A DNA stretch of 64,000 nucleotides from Galbibacter orientalis DSM 19592 (GTDB taxonomy: Bacteria > Bacteroidota > Bacteroidia > Flavobacteriales > Flavobacteriaceae): positions 1,178,001 through 1,242,000 of the forward strand of contig NZ_JH651379.1 in assembly GCF_000260115.1 (NCBI RefSeq), read 5' to 3'. The position numbers and the translations under genes are program-made. Position 1 is the first letter of the stretch, and every line of letters begins with the position of its first letter. The notes beneath the pieces were generated by a model. That model was not told where the DNA came from. It did no database searches and was given only the letters and a program-made list of their open reading frames with translations. Of the stretch, positions 7,677 through 18,707 are shown piece by piece.

Positions 7677-8909
7677 ATGGAGAATATTGCATTGATCGAA
7701 TCATTTTCTGAGTTTAAAGACGATAAACTCATAGATCGTGTGACGTTAATGGCCATTTTAGAAGATGTATTTAGAAATGCGCTAAAGAAAAAATTTGGAT
7801 CTGATGATAATTTTGATATTATTATCAATCCAGATAAAGGAGATTTAGAGATTTGGAGAAACCGAATTGTGGTTGCAGATGATGAAATAGAAGACGATAA
7901 CCAAGAGATTTCATTAACAGAGGCTAGAAAAATCGAACCAGATTTTGAGGTTGGAGAGGATGTGTCAGAAGAAGTGAAGCTTATCGATTTGGGAAGAAGA
8001 TCTATTCTTGCTTTAAGACAAAACTTAATTTCTAAAATACACGAGCACGATAATACAACCATTTATAAGCAATTTAAAGATCTTATAGGAGATATTTATA
8101 CTGCGGAAGTGCATCATATTCGTCATAAAGCTGTTATTTTGTTAGATGATGAAGGAAATGAGATTATCCTTCCGAAGGATAAACAAATCCCTTCAGACTT
8201 TTTCAGAAAAGGTGAGAATGTTAGAGGAATCATAGAAGGTGTTGAGTTGAAAGGAAACAAACCTATGATTGTAATGTCTAGAACGGCTCCTGAATTCCTT
8301 GAGAAATTATTTGAACAAGAAATTCCAGAGGTTTTTGATGGCTTAATTACTGTTAAAAAAGTAGTTAGAATTCCTGGAGAGAAAGCAAAAGTTGCGGTAG
8401 ATTCTTATGATGATAGAATAGATCCAGTTGGAGCTTGTGTTGGAATGAAAGGTTCTAGAATTCATGGAATTGTTCGTGAATTAGGAAATGAAAATATAGA
8501 TGTTATTAACTTTACAAACAATCCACAGTTGTTTATTAGCAGAGCATTGAGCCCAGCTAAAGTAAGTTTAGTAACTTTGAATGATGAAACTATGCATGCC
8601 GAAGTGCTTTTAAAACCAGAAGAGGTTTCTAAAGCAATCGGAAAAGGTGGTTTTAATATTCGTTTAGCCGGACAATTAACCGGTTATGAAATTGATGTGC
8701 TTCGTGAAGGAGTAGAGGAAGATGTTGAGTTAACAGAATTCTCAGACGAAATAGAAGCATGGATAATTGACGAGTTTAGAAAAATTGGTCTTGATACTGC
8801 AAAAAGTGTGTTAGATCAGGATGTGGCTGATTTAATTAGAAGAACAGACCTTGAAGAAGAAACAATTTTAGAGGTTGTTAGAGTTCTTAAGGAGGAATTT
8901 GAAGACTAA
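7677..8909 (+). CDS. nusA: Transcription termination/antitermination factor NusA
   Basis: 410 residues. The N-terminal RNA polymerase-binding domain (about 1-125) is followed by an S1 domain (about 130-200) and two KH domains; PVGACVGMKGSRIHGIVRELGNE-type text with GMKGSR, and later IGKGGFNIRLAGQL, mark the KH motifs. The protein ends soon after, so it lacks the C-terminal acidic repeats of the E. coli protein, as is usual in Bacteroidota. NusA modulates pausing, termination and antitermination. Its position behind a leader terminator is compatible with autoregulation. Confidence 0.95.
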   Translation: MENIALIESFSEFKDDKLIDRVTLMAILEDVFRNALKKKFGSDDNFDIIINPDKGDLEIWRNRIVVADDEIEDDNQEISLTEARKIEPDFEVGEDVSEEVKLIDLGRRSILALRQNLISKIHEHDNTTIYKQFKDLIGDIYTAEVHHIRHKAVILLDDEGNEIILPKDKQIPSDFFRKGENVRGIIEGVELKGNKPMIVMSRTAPEFLEKLFEQEIPEVFDGLITVKKVVRIPGEKAKVAVDSYDDRIDPVGACVGMKGSRIHGIVRELGNENIDVINFTNNPQLFISRALSPAKVSLVTLNDETMHAEVLLKPEEVSKAIGKGGFNIRLAGQLTGYEIDVLREGVEEDVELTEFSDEIEAWIIDEFRKIGLDTAKSVLDQDVADLIRRTDLEEETILEVVRVLKEEFED

Positions 8910-9058
8910 TTTTATAGTATAAGTAGCCTTTGTATTTTTGTATAAAGGTATATTGAAGATAATAATAAGGATGTTTTTGGTGTAGCCACTTTTGTAGCAA
9001 CATTGTAAGCATTAAGCTCACCGAGTGAGTAAATAAAATTTAGGATAACAAATATTGT

Positions 9059-12004
9059 ATGGCTGAAAGCGCAAAATTGAGGCTAAATAAAGTTTTAAGA
9101 GAGTTAAATATTTCATTGGACCGAGCGGTAGAATATCTATCGTCCAAAGGTCATGAAGTGGAGGCACGCCCTACCGCAAAAATTACCAATGAAGTATATA
9201 ACGTGCTCTTAGACGAATTTCAAACAGATAGAAGCAAGAAAGTTGCCTCTAAAGAGGTTGGAGAAGAAAAGCGTAAAGAGAAAGAAGCGATTAGGCAGGA
9301 ATTGGAAAAAGAGAATGAGCTAAAACGTCAGAAGCAAGAAGAACATGAAGTTGTGAAAGCAAAGGCGAATTTAGCAGGTCCAAAAACTGTTGGTAAAATC
9401 GATCTTGATGGAAAGAAAGAACAAGCTGCTCCAGAGAAACCGAAGGAAGAAGTTCAAGCCGAGAAAGTAGAAACGCCTCAGCCTGAAAAACAACCAGAGA
9501 AACCGAAGGAGGAAGTTAGTAAACCAGCGGAATCTAAAGTTGAAGAAAATAAAGAGCTTGATAAAAAAGTAGAAGAGCCTAAAGCGGAGGTTGAAAAGCC
9601 TGTTGAGGTTAAACCAACAGAAAGCAAGCCTGAACCTAAAAAGGAAACAGAGCCTGCTAAACCTAAGCAAGAAGTTCCTCAGCAAAAACCAAAGCAAGAA
9701 TCTAAGCCAGAACCAAAACCAGTTCAAAAAGAACCTGTGGTTCCTAAGGAGACTAAAAAGGTTATTGTAGATGGGGAAGAGGTGGATTCTGAACAGGTTA
9801 AAACCAAGTACACAAAACTTTCTGGTCCAAATTTTACTGGGGAAAAAATAGATCTTTCTCAGTTTAATAAACCTAAAAAGAAAAAAGAAGATCCTAAAGC
9901 TGCTGATAAAAAAGGAGCTAAAGCTGCAGACGATAAAAAGAAACGTCGTCGTAGAATTAGTAAGGATAATAACAATAAAGGGCCTAGACCAAATACAGGT
10001 GGAGGAAATAATGCAGGGGGTAATAGATTTTCTAAAGATAGAAATAATGCTCGTGGCAAAGGAAGAAGAAATACTGCTCCTGTTGAAAAGGTAGAGCCTA
10101 CAGAAGAAGAAGTACAAAAACAAGTAAGAGAAACTCTTGAAAAACTTCAAGGGAAATCTAATAAATCAAAAGGTGCTAAATACCGTCGTGAGAAAAGAGA
10201 TTTCCACAGACAAAAATCTGAGAAAGAATTAGCACAGCAGGAAGCAGAAAGCAAAGTGCTTAAAGTAACAGAATTTGTTACTGTAAGTGAAGTTGCAACT
10301 TTAATGGATGTTCCAGTTACTCAAATTATATCAGCATGTATGTCGCTTGGTATGATGGTAACAATGAATCAGCGTTTGGATGCGGAGACGCTATCTATTA
10401 TTGCTGATGAATTTGGATATGAAGTTGAATTTATTACAACAGACATCGAAGAAGATGTTGAAGTGGTTCTAGATGCTCCTGAAGATTTAATACATAGAGC
10501 ACCAATTGTTACGGTAATGGGTCACGTTGACCACGGTAAAACGTCTTTGCTGGATTATATCCGTGAAGAAAATGTTATTGCTGGAGAGAGTGGAGGTATT
10601 ACACAGCATATTGGAGCGTATGGAGTTACATTAAAAGACGGTCAGAAAATAGCGTTCTTAGATACTCCTGGTCACGAAGCCTTTACGGCGATGCGTGCGA
10701 GAGGGGCTCAAGTAACCGATTTAGCAATTATTGTAATTGCTGCCGATGACAATGTGATGCCACAAACAAAAGAAGCTATTAGTCATGCGCAAGCAGCTGG
10801 AGTTCCTATTGTATTTGCAATTAATAAAGTGGATAAGCCAACGGCAAATCCAGATAAGATAAAAGAGAGTTTAGCTCAAATGAATCTTCTTGTAGAAGAT
10901 TGGGGAGGTAAGATACAGTCTCAAGACATTTCTGCTAAAACAGGACAAGGTGTTCCAGAATTATTAGAAAAAGTATTGCTAGAGGCTGAAATATTAGAGC
11001 TTAAAGCAAATCCTAATAAGATAGCTAACGGTACCGTAGTGGAAGCATACCTAGATAAAGGTCGTGGTTATGTATCTACCGTATTAGTTCAGGCAGGAAC
11101 ATTAAAAATTGGAGATTATGTACTAGCGGGAACGCATAGTGGTAAGGTTAAGGCAATGCAAGATGAACGTGGAAACGATATCAAGGTAGCTGGTCCTTCA
11201 ACTCCAATTTCAATATTAGGTTTAGATGGAGCGCCGCAAGCTGGTGATAAGTTTAATGTTTATGAAGATGAACGTGAGGCAAAACAAATTGCTACTAAAC
11301 GTACGCAGTTACAACGTGAGCAATCTGTAAGAACTCAACGTCATATTACTTTAGATGAAATTGGAAGACGTATTGCTTTAGGAGACTTTAAAGAGCTTAA
11401 CATTATCCTTAAAGGAGATGTGGATGGTTCTGTTGAGGCACTAACCGATTCTTTCCAGAAATTATCTACAGAAGAAATACATATAAACATTATACATAAA
11501 GCTGTAGGTCCAATTACAGAGTCTGATGTGTTGTTAGCTTCGGCTTCTGATGCAATTATCATCGGGTTTAATGTTAGGCCAATGGGTAATGCCCGTTCGG
11601 TTGCTGATAAAGAAGAAATCGATATCCGTACCTACTCAATTATCTATGATGCTATTAATGACCTTAAAGATGCTATGGAAGGTATGTTGTCTCCAGAGCT
11701 TAAAGAGGAAATTACTGGTACTGCAGAAATCCGTGAAACGTTCAAAATTTCTAAGGTTGGAACTATTGCAGGTTGTATGGTAACAGATGGTAAGGTTTAT
11801 AGAAATTCTGGTATTAGATTAATACGTGACGGAGTTGTAGTGTATACTGGAGAATTGACTTCATTAAAACGCTTTAAAGACGATGTTAAAGAAGTTTCTA
11901 AAGGCTACGATTGTGGACTTCAAATCAAAAACTATAATGATATCCAAGTTGGAGATGTTGTAGAGAGTTTTAGAGAAGTTGAGGTTAAGAAGAAGTTGAA
12001 ATAA
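9059..12004 (+). CDS. infB: Translation initiation factor IF-2
   Basis: 981 residues. An N-terminal IF2 domain is followed by a long Lys/Glu/Pro-rich low-complexity linker (about residues 60-330) and basic stretches. The GTPase domain starts with GHVDHGKTS at about residue 487, with [17 protein letters not shown] (G3) and NKVDK (G4) following, then the C-terminal beta-barrel domains. It places fMet-tRNA on the 30S subunit. The repetitive linker generates long spurious antisense ORFs that are not genes. It is 149 bases downstream of nusA. Confidence 0.97.
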   Translation: MAESAKLRLNKVLRELNISLDRAVEYLSSKGHEVEARPTAKITNEVYNVLLDEFQTDRSKKVASKEVGEEKRKEKEAIRQELEKENELKRQKQEEHEVVKAKANLAGPKTVGKIDLDGKKEQAAPEKPKEEVQAEKVETPQPEKQPEKPKEEVSKPAESKVEENKELDKKVEEPKAEVEKPVEVKPTESKPEPKKETEPAKPKQEVPQQKPKQESKPEPKPVQKEPVVPKETKKVIVDGEEVDSEQVKTKYTKLSGPNFTGEKIDLSQFNKPKKKKEDPKAADKKGAKAADDKKKRRRRISKDNNNKGPRPNTGGGNNAGGNRFSKDRNNARGKGRRNTAPVEKVEPTEEEVQKQVRETLEKLQGKSNKSKGAKYRREKRDFHRQKSEKELAQQEAESKVLKVTEFVTVSEVATLMDVPVTQIISACMSLGMMVTMNQRLDAETLSIIADEFGYEVEFITTDIEEDVEVVLDAPEDLIHRAPIVTVMGHVDHGKTSLLDYIREENVIAGESGGITQHIGAYGVTLKDGQKIAFLDTPGHEAFTAMRARGAQVTDLAIIVIAADDNVMPQTKEAISHAQAAGVPIVFAINKVDKPTANPDKIKESLAQMNLLVEDWGGKIQSQDISAKTGQGVPELLEKVLLEAEILELKANPNKIANGTVVEAYLDKGRGYVSTVLVQAGTLKIGDYVLAGTHSGKVKAMQDERGNDIKVAGPSTPISILGLDGAPQAGDKFNVYEDEREAKQIATKRTQLQREQSVRTQRHITLDEIGRRIALGDFKELNIILKGDVDGSVEALTDSFQKLSTEEIHINIIHKAVGPITESDVLLASASDAIIIGFNVRPMGNARSVADKEEIDIRTYSIIYDAINDLKDAMEGMLSPELKEEITGTAEIRETFKISKVGTIAGCMVTDGKVYRNSGIRLIRDGVVVYTGELTSLKRFKDDVKEVSKGYDCGLQIKNYNDIQVGDVVESFREVEVKKKLK

Positions 12005-12021
12005 CATTCTATATATTCAAT

Positions 12022-12052
12022 AAAAAAAGCGACTCCAAGAGTCGCTTTTTTT
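12022..12052. terminator. Bidirectional terminator between infB and the SPOR gene
   Basis: AGCGACTC-CAA-GAGTCGCT hairpin with A7 before and T7 after. It serves the two convergent genes. Confidence 0.9.
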
Positions 12053-12073
12053 ATGTCTAAAAGTTAATTTTTA

Positions 12074-12478
12074 TTATGGTTGTAATAAAAATGCACTAGG
12101 ATATTCATTTTTAACTTGAATAAGATATCTGTCGGCTTCTAAACGTGTTCTAAATTTACCTACTCTTACTTTATAATTTGGAGTTTCAAATGCAATATCA
12201 GAAGTAATATCTTTAAATTCATTGCTAAAATTTCGCTTTGCTTTTTGTGCACCCTCTAAAGTTCCGTTGTAAATCTGAATTCTAAAACGTTTTTCATCAT
12301 CAGTTTTATTCAGTTTTGTTTTGTAAGAAACCAGTTTTTCTATTTGAGCGTCTTGCTCAATAGTTACTTTTCCATCAGTTTTTGAAGTTTTAACATTTGT
12401 TTGTGCGTGACTTATTCCGCTAAAAATAAGGGCAAAAACGAGTGCCGCTACTTGTTTTTTATGTTCTAATAATCTCAT
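12074..12478 (-). CDS. SPOR-domain exported protein
   Basis: 134 residues from ATG 12478; a longer version would need a TTG at 12499. The N-terminus MRLLEHKKQVAALVFALIF ends in SHAQ, a signal peptide. The C-terminal 75 residues form a SPOR-like repeat (FRIQIYNGTLEGAQKAKRNF, then YKVRVGKFRTRLEADRYL). SPOR domains bind peptidoglycan stripped of stem peptides, so an envelope or division-linked role is likely. It is a single gene facing infB. Confidence 0.8.
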   Translation of the reverse strand: MRLLEHKKQVAALVFALIFSGISHAQTNVKTSKTDGKVTIEQDAQIEKLVSYKTKLNKTDDEKRFRIQIYNGTLEGAQKAKRNFSNEFKDITSDIAFETPNYKVRVGKFRTRLEADRYLIQVKNEYPSAFLLQP

Positions 12479-12602
12479 AATGAATGCTATTTTATGCAAA
12501 TGTAAATCTATTATTCTTTTTAAGTTTAATTTTTTTTATTTAGAATTGGTATAAATTATGTATTAACGCTTCTCTAACATTTCTAAAATCGAGACTATAT
12601 CG

Positions 12603-12610
12603 TATTTTTG
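12603..12610 (+). promoter_or_regulatory. Promoter -7 box of the act-cox operon
   Basis: TATTTTTG fits TAnnTTTG, about 80 bases before the actA start. A -33 TTTG at the correct distance is only partly matched (TTTC). Confidence 0.45.
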
Positions 12611-12690
12611 TGCTCGGATTAAAAAAACGGTTTATGACTTTTACAGTGTAAAAATCGTGCCAATTTATGATAGAAAATACATATTCTAAT

Positions 12691-13977
12691 ATGAAAAAGG
12701 TGATACACCCTAATTCAATTTCACGAATTTTAGGTATCGGATTAGCGATTCTGCTAGCATTTACGAGTTCTCTTTATGCTCAGGACGGAGGGGGAGACCC
12801 TGCGGCTGGGAAATCTTTATTTAACACTTATTGTGCGGCATGTCACCATCTTGATAGAAAGATGACAGGTCCTGCTTTGAGAGGTGTTGGAGATAAGCAT
12901 GACAAAGAGTGGTTGCATGCTTGGGTAAAAAATAGCCAAGCTTTAATTAAGTCTGGAGATGAAGAGGCAGTTAAGCTTTGGGATGAGTATCAGCCGTCTG
13001 TAATGACAGCTTTTCCTCAATTAAGCGAGGCAGATATAGATAATATCATTGCATACACTATGCAGCCTAAAGAAGAGAAAGCTGCGCCAGCTGCTGGGGC
13101 TGTTGCTGCGGACGGAGGTAATGCGTCTTCTAATGGTGTAGGAAACGAAATTATATTAGGTGCGCTTATTTTAATATTTGGCGTGCTTGTGGTAATGCTT
13201 TTCTTAGTGAATAAAACACTTAGAAGAATTGCAGAAGCAAACGGTGTTGAGTATGCTGTGCCAGAAAAAAGACTTCCGTTATGGAAAGCTTTTGTTAAGA
13301 ATCAATTTTTAGTATTGGTTTCTGTGGTTTTCTTGTTATTAGCTTCAGGGTATTTTGCTTATGGTTACATGATGCAAGTTGGAGTTGATCAAGGGTACCA
13401 GCCAATTCAGCCAATTCACTTTTCGCATAGAATCCATGCTGGAGATAATGAGATCGACTGTAAGTACTGTCACTCTTCAGCTAGAACATCAAAAACATCT
13501 GGTATTCCTTCTTTGAATGTTTGTATGAACTGTCATAAAAGTATTCCAGAAGTTGCAGATGAAACTGGAACTGCGGAACATTCTAAAGAATTTTACGATA
13601 AAGAGATTGCTAAATTATACGATGCTGTAGGTTGGGATGTTGCTAACCAAGAGTATACAGGAGAAACTAAGCCAGTTAAATGGGTTCGTATTCATAATTT
13701 ACCAGACTTTGCGTACTTTAACCATTCACAACACGTAACAGTGGGTAGAATTGCATGTCAAGAATGTCATGGTCCAATTCAGGAAATGGAAATTGTACAT
13801 CAAGATGCGCCACTTACAATGGGGTGGTGTATTAACTGTCACCGTAAGACTAATGTTAAAATGGAAGGGAATGAGTATTATACAAAAATACACGATGAGC
13901 TTTCTAAAAAATACGGTGTAGAAGAATTGACAGCGGCACAGCTAGGAGGAACCGAGTGTGCTAAATGTCACTATTAA
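12691..13977 (+). CDS. actA: Alternative complex III subunit ActA, multihaem cytochrome c
   Basis: 428 residues from ATG 12691; an in-frame ATG at 12667 adds 8 residues and is less likely because the signal peptide starts at MKKVIHPN. Six CxxCH haem sites are visible: CAACH near residue 50 in an N-terminal monohaem domain, then CKYCH, CMNCH, CQECH, CINCH and CAKCH in the C-terminal part. Two membrane segments separate the two regions. ActA passes electrons from the quinol-oxidising complex toward cytochrome c or oxidase. It is the first gene of actABCDEF-coxBA. Confidence 0.9.
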   Translation: MKKVIHPNSISRILGIGLAILLAFTSSLYAQDGGGDPAAGKSLFNTYCAACHHLDRKMTGPALRGVGDKHDKEWLHAWVKNSQALIKSGDEEAVKLWDEYQPSVMTAFPQLSEADIDNIIAYTMQPKEEKAAPAAGAVAADGGNASSNGVGNEIILGALILIFGVLVVMLFLVNKTLRRIAEANGVEYAVPEKRLPLWKAFVKNQFLVLVSVVFLLLASGYFAYGYMMQVGVDQGYQPIQPIHFSHRIHAGDNEIDCKYCHSSARTSKTSGIPSLNVCMNCHKSIPEVADETGTAEHSKEFYDKEIAKLYDAVGWDVANQEYTGETKPVKWVRIHNLPDFAYFNHSQHVTVGRIACQECHGPIQEMEIVHQDAPLTMGWCINCHRKTNVKMEGNEYYTKIHDELSKKYGVEELTAAQLGGTECAKCHY

Positions 13978-14063
13978 TTAAGTGATTTCTTAAAAGGAAT
14001 TCAAAAACAAAAATCTAAGATAAGCCTGTTTAGGCAGGTTGATTTAAAATAGTTATATATAAC

Positions 14064-17000
14064 ATGGCATCAAACAAAAAATACTGGTCAAGTGTTGAGG
14101 AGCTAAATCCAAATAGCTCTATCGCTGAGACGCTTAAACAGAATGAGTTTGTTGAGGAAATCCCTAACGATGAATTTTTAGGAGATAAGGATTCATTGGG
14201 TTCTTCGTCTACCAGTAGACGTGATTTTCTTAAATATGTTGGATTTACTACAGCTGCTGCTTCTTTAGCAGCCTGTGAGGGTCCAGTTACTAAATCTATA
14301 CCTTACGTAGTGCAGCCAGAGAACATTGTTCCAGGAGTTGCAAACTACTATGCAACTACTATTGCAGATGGGTATGATTTTGCTAGCATATTGATTAAAA
14401 CTCGTGAAGGTAGACCAATTAAGATTGAAAGCAATACCGACGCTAAGATAAATGGAGGAGCTAATGCTAGAGTTCATGCGTCTGTTTTAGGATTATACGA
14501 TAGCATGCGTGTACAAGGTCCTAAGGCTAAAGGTGAGTATATTTCTTGGGATGATCTTGATACAAATGTAGCAAGCGGACTTAACGCAGCGAAAGCTAGT
14601 GGAAAGCAGATTGTATTGTTAACGCAAACTTTTGCAAGTCCTTCAGTAAAAAATATTATTGCTGAATTTTCTCAGAAGTATGGAAACGTAAAACATATTC
14701 AGTACGATGCCATTTCTGAAGATGCAGCCTTGAATGCTTTTGAAGCTTCTTATGGGGTGCGTGCTTTAGCAGATTACGATTTTTCTAAAGCTGAAGTAAT
14801 TGTTTCTTTTGGAGCTGATTTCTTAGGAGATTGGCAAGGTGGTGGATTTGATTCTGACTACGCAAAAGGACGTATTCCTTCTCATGGTAAAATGTCTAGA
14901 CATATCCAGTTTGAATCAAATATGAGTTTGACTGGAGCGAACGCAGATAAAAGAGTTCCTTTAACGCCAACACAGCAAAAAGTAGCTTTAGCTAAATTCT
15001 ATGGTTTCTTAAACGGAAAATCTGTTGGAGGAGAACTTCCAGCTAAAATAGAAGAAGCTGTTAAGAATGCGGCTGCGCAAGTTGCTAGAGCAGGTAAAAA
15101 TGCAGTTGTTGTAACTGGAATTAACGATATAGATGCACAAAAAGTTGTTTTGTCTATTAACAAATCAATCGGAAGTGTAGTAATGGATGCAGATGCGCCA
15201 AGAATGACGCGTCAAGGAAATGCAAAACAAGTAGCCGCTTTAGTAGAAGATATGAAAGCTGGTAAAGTTGGTGCTTTGATTATGAGCGGTGTTAATCCGC
15301 TTTATACGTTGCCAAATGCTTCAGAATTTGAAGCTGGATTGGCGAGCGTAGATCTTTCCGTAGCATTCTCTTTAAAAGAAGATGAAACCTCTACAAAGGC
15401 AGGATATATTGCTGCCGAACCTCATTATTTAGAATCTTGGGGAGATGTAGAGATGAAAAAAGGTCATTATAGCCTAATGCAACCAACAATTCGTCCTATA
15501 TTTAATACAAGACAATTTCAAGAGTCTTTATTGAAATGGGCTGGAAATGATGTTAGCTATCATGATTATATAAAACAAACATGGGAATCTACTGTTCTTG
15601 GAGGTTCTTCATGGAATACTGCATTACACGATGGTGTATTTGTTGGAAATGGAAATGTAACTGTTGAAACAGATGAAGATGCGGTTCCATTTGCAGCTTC
15701 AAATGAAGATACTGAGCCAGTAAATGCTGAAGCAACTGTAGCTTCTGTCTCTTCTTCAGTAAATAAATTAGCTGGAGCTGCTGCTAATGGAATGGAGATA
15801 ACACTCTATCCTAAAACAGGAATGGGAGATGGTCGTCAAGCAAACAATCCTTGGTTGCAAGAATTGCCAGATCCAATTACTAGAAATACTTGGGATAACT
15901 ACCTTACTATTTCTATGGCAGATGCTGAGGCTTTAGATCTTGAAAACTATACAGTTTCTAATGGAGCGCTAAATGGAGACTATGTAAAAGTTACTGTTGG
16001 TGGTGTTACTCTTGATAAAGTTCCTGCTTTAATTCAGCCAGGACAAGCTAAAGGAACTGTAGGTCTTTCTTTTGGTTATGGTAAAACATTAGGAGTTAAA
16101 GAAGAGATGAAAACTGGAGTAAATGCATATCCGCTTTACTTAGGTTTTAATAATACACAAGAAGTTAAGTTAGAGAAAGTTTCTGGTACGCATGAATTTG
16201 CATCTGTGCAAATGAAAAGTACTATGGACGGAAGAGGAGATATCTTAAGAGAAACCTCTTTAGAGATTTTCAATACTAAAGATTCTCACGATTGGAATCC
16301 TCAACCAGAGGTTTCTGTAAATCACCAAGAAGTATCAGCTGACGAAGCAGATATTTGGGCAGAGTTTGATTCTAGTATTGGGCATCATTTTAACTTGTCT
16401 ATAGATTTAAATGCTTGTACTGGTTGTGGAGCATGTGTAATAGCATGTCATGCAGAAAACAACGTTCCTGTTGTAGGTAAAAGCGAAGTAAGAAAATATA
16501 GAGATATGCACTGGTTGCGTATTGATAGATATTATTCTTCTGAAGAAAGTTTTGAAGGAGATATGGATGTAGTTGAAGCTGCTCCAAATTCAATCAGCAC
16601 ATACCATCAGTTAGAACATCCTTCTGAGAATCCTCAGGTGGCTTTCCAACCAGTAATGTGTCAGCATTGTAACCACGCTCCTTGTGAAACTGTTTGTCCT
16701 GTTGCGGCAACGTCTCATGGAAAACAAGGTCAAAACCAAATGATATACAACCGTTGTGTAGGTACTCGTTATTGCGCAAATAACTGTCCATACAAAGTGC
16801 GTCGTTTCAACTGGTTCTTATATAGTCAAAACGATGAGTTTGATTTCTATATGAATGACGATCTTGGTAGAATGGTATTAAATCCAGATGTTACTGTAAG
16901 ATCTCGAGGGGTAATGGAGAAATGTTCTATGTGTATTCAAATGACACAAAAAACAATTCTTGATGCTAAGAGAGACGGAAGACCGATTAAAGATGGTGAA

Positions 17001-17183
17001 TTTAAAACCGCTTGTTCGGCAGCTTGTAGCAGTGGAGCAATTAAGTTTGGAGATGTTAATGATAAAGAAAGTGAAATCGTTGAATTGAAAGAAGATAAAC
17101 GTATGTATCACTTACTTGGATTTAAAGGAACTAGACCTAATGTATTCTATCACACAAAAGTGAGAAATACAGAAGAAGCATAA
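14064..17183 (+). CDS. actB: Alternative complex III subunit ActB, molybdopterin-like/iron-sulfur protein
   Basis: 1039 residues. The N-terminal twin-arginine motif SRRDFLKYVG is followed by a hydrophobic stretch and AACEG, so the protein is exported folded. A long molybdopterin-oxidoreductase-like domain follows. A ferredoxin-like domain begins near residue 784 with four cysteine clusters: CTGCGACVIAC, CQHCNHAPCETVC, CVGTRYCANNC and CSMC with a distal CSAAC. In characterised ActB the molybdopterin domain lacks cofactor and the clusters carry electrons. Cotranscribed with actA and actC (36-base gap to actC). Confidence 0.92.
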   Translation: MASNKKYWSSVEELNPNSSIAETLKQNEFVEEIPNDEFLGDKDSLGSSSTSRRDFLKYVGFTTAAASLAACEGPVTKSIPYVVQPENIVPGVANYYATTIADGYDFASILIKTREGRPIKIESNTDAKINGGANARVHASVLGLYDSMRVQGPKAKGEYISWDDLDTNVASGLNAAKASGKQIVLLTQTFASPSVKNIIAEFSQKYGNVKHIQYDAISEDAALNAFEASYGVRALADYDFSKAEVIVSFGADFLGDWQGGGFDSDYAKGRIPSHGKMSRHIQFESNMSLTGANADKRVPLTPTQQKVALAKFYGFLNGKSVGGELPAKIEEAVKNAAAQVARAGKNAVVVTGINDIDAQKVVLSINKSIGSVVMDADAPRMTRQGNAKQVAALVEDMKAGKVGALIMSGVNPLYTLPNASEFEAGLASVDLSVAFSLKEDETSTKAGYIAAEPHYLESWGDVEMKKGHYSLMQPTIRPIFNTRQFQESLLKWAGNDVSYHDYIKQTWESTVLGGSSWNTALHDGVFVGNGNVTVETDEDAVPFAASNEDTEPVNAEATVASVSSSVNKLAGAAANGMEITLYPKTGMGDGRQANNPWLQELPDPITRNTWDNYLTISMADAEALDLENYTVSNGALNGDYVKVTVGGVTLDKVPALIQPGQAKGTVGLSFGYGKTLGVKEEMKTGVNAYPLYLGFNNTQEVKLEKVSGTHEFASVQMKSTMDGRGDILRETSLEIFNTKDSHDWNPQPEVSVNHQEVSADEADIWAEFDSSIGHHFNLSIDLNACTGCGACVIACHAENNVPVVGKSEVRKYRDMHWLRIDRYYSSEESFEGDMDVVEAAPNSISTYHQLEHPSENPQVAFQPVMCQHCNHAPCETVCPVAATSHGKQGQNQMIYNRCVGTRYCANNCPYKVRRFNWFLYSQNDEFDFYMNDDLGRMVLNPDVTVRSRGVMEKCSMCIQMTQKTILDAKRDGRPIKDGEFKTACSAACSSGAIKFGDVNDKESEIVELKEDKRMYHLLGFKGTRPNVFYHTKVRNTEEA

Positions 17184-17218
17184 AAAAAGAATTAACAAGA
17201 ATAATTATATAAAGTATT

Positions 17219-18703
17219 ATGGCGTCGCATTACGAAGCACCTATACGTGAACCTTTAGTAACGGGAGAAAAATCTTACCATGATGTTACTGTAGACGTTG
17301 CTGCTCCTGTTGAAGGAAGAGCGAATAAACAATGGTGGATTGTCTTTTCAATAGCTTTAGTTGCCTTCCTTTGGGGATTAGGCTGTATTATCTATACTGT
17401 ATCAACTGGTATTGGTGTATGGGGATTAAATAAAACCGTAGGATGGGCCTGGGATATTACCAACTTTGTATGGTGGGTAGGTATCGGTCACGCAGGAACA
17501 CTTATTTCGGCAGTATTATTATTATTCCGTCAAAAGTGGAGAATGGCCGTTAACAGATCTGCAGAGGCAATGACAATCTTCTCGGTTGTTCAAGCAGGTT
17601 TGTTTCCAATTATCCACATGGGGAGACCATGGTTAGCATATTGGGTACTTCCTATTCCTAATCAATTTGGATCCTTATGGGTTAACTTTAACTCACCATT
17701 ACTTTGGGATGTATTTGCAATTTCTACGTATTTATCAGTATCATTAGTGTTCTGGTGGACTGGTTTACTTCCAGATTTTGCAATGCTTCGAGATAGAGCA
17801 GTTAAGCCTTTTCAGAAAAAAATATATAGCCTTTTAAGTTTTGGATGGAGCGGAAGAGCAAAAGATTGGCAGCGTTTTGAAGAAGTATCTTTAGTGTTAG
17901 CAGGTTTAGCTACACCATTAGTACTTTCGGTTCACACCATTGTATCTTTTGACTTTGCTACGTCGGTAATACCAGGATGGCACAGTACTATTTATCCTCC
18001 ATACTTTGTTGCAGGAGCAATTTTCTCTGGATTTGCAATGGTATTAACTTTACTTATTATAATGCGTAAAGTATCTAACCTAGAAGCATATATTACTAGA
18101 GGACATATTGAGTACATGAATAAGGTTATTTTGCTTACAGGAGGAATTGTAAGTGTTGCCTATATTACTGAGTTCTTTATTGCTTGGTATTCTGGTAGTA
18201 ATTATGAAGATTATACGTATCTTTCTATAGGTGCAGCAACAGGGCCTTATTGGTGGGCATTCTGGGCGCTTATTATCTGTAACTTTATAGTGCCTCAAAC
18301 ATTGTGGATTAAAAAGTTAAGAAGAAATTATATGTGGTCTTTCATTGTTTCGATAGTTATTAATATAGGAATGTGGTTTGAGCGTTTTGATATTATTGTT
18401 ATCAACTTAAGTAAAGGTCACTTACCATCATCTTGGACAATGTTCTCTCCTACTTTTGTAGACGTAGGTATATTTTTAGGAACCATCGGATTCTTCTTTG
18501 TATTATTCTTATTATATGCAAGAACATTCCCAGTTATTGCGCAAGCAGAGGTGAAAACTATTTTGAAATCTTCTGGAGAACGTTACAAACGTTTGCGTGA
18601 AGATGGAAATAGCTTAGTAGGTACTGGAGCCGATAGTAGAACTTCTGATATAGTTGGAACTACTAAAGAAAATTTAGATCAAGACACAAAAAATAATTCA
18701 TAA
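17219..18703 (+). CDS. actC: Alternative complex III subunit ActC, NrfD-type quinol-binding membrane protein
   Basis: 494 residues with about ten hydrophobic helices. NrfD/PsrC-like text is visible, such as WWVGIGHAGTLISAVLLL and MGRPWLAYWVLPIPNQ. NrfD-family subunits bind menaquinol within the membrane. A soluble C-terminal tail of about 50 residues follows the last helix. It is separated from actD by only 4 bases, so translation is probably coupled. Confidence 0.93.
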   Translation: MASHYEAPIREPLVTGEKSYHDVTVDVAAPVEGRANKQWWIVFSIALVAFLWGLGCIIYTVSTGIGVWGLNKTVGWAWDITNFVWWVGIGHAGTLISAVLLLFRQKWRMAVNRSAEAMTIFSVVQAGLFPIIHMGRPWLAYWVLPIPNQFGSLWVNFNSPLLWDVFAISTYLSVSLVFWWTGLLPDFAMLRDRAVKPFQKKIYSLLSFGWSGRAKDWQRFEEVSLVLAGLATPLVLSVHTIVSFDFATSVIPGWHSTIYPPYFVAGAIFSGFAMVLTLLIIMRKVSNLEAYITRGHIEYMNKVILLTGGIVSVAYITEFFIAWYSGSNYEDYTYLSIGAATGPYWWAFWALIICNFIVPQTLWIKKLRRNYMWSFIVSIVINIGMWFERFDIIVINLSKGHLPSSWTMFSPTFVDVGIFLGTIGFFFVLFLLYARTFPVIAQAEVKTILKSSGERYKRLREDGNSLVGTGADSRTSDIVGTTKENLDQDTKNNS

Positions 18704-18707
18704 GACT

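Noticed and set aside
9371-10150. 259-codon antisense ORF inside infB
   Set aside because: It mirrors the Lys/Glu/Pro-rich linker of IF-2; the translation is Phe/Leu/Arg-rich low complexity without any domain.
12547-12565. Possible sigma-54 promoter before actA (TTGGTATAAATTATG)
   Set aside because: The -12 GC is missing at the required spacing and no activator motif was found; a TATTTTTG box nearer the gene explains expression better.
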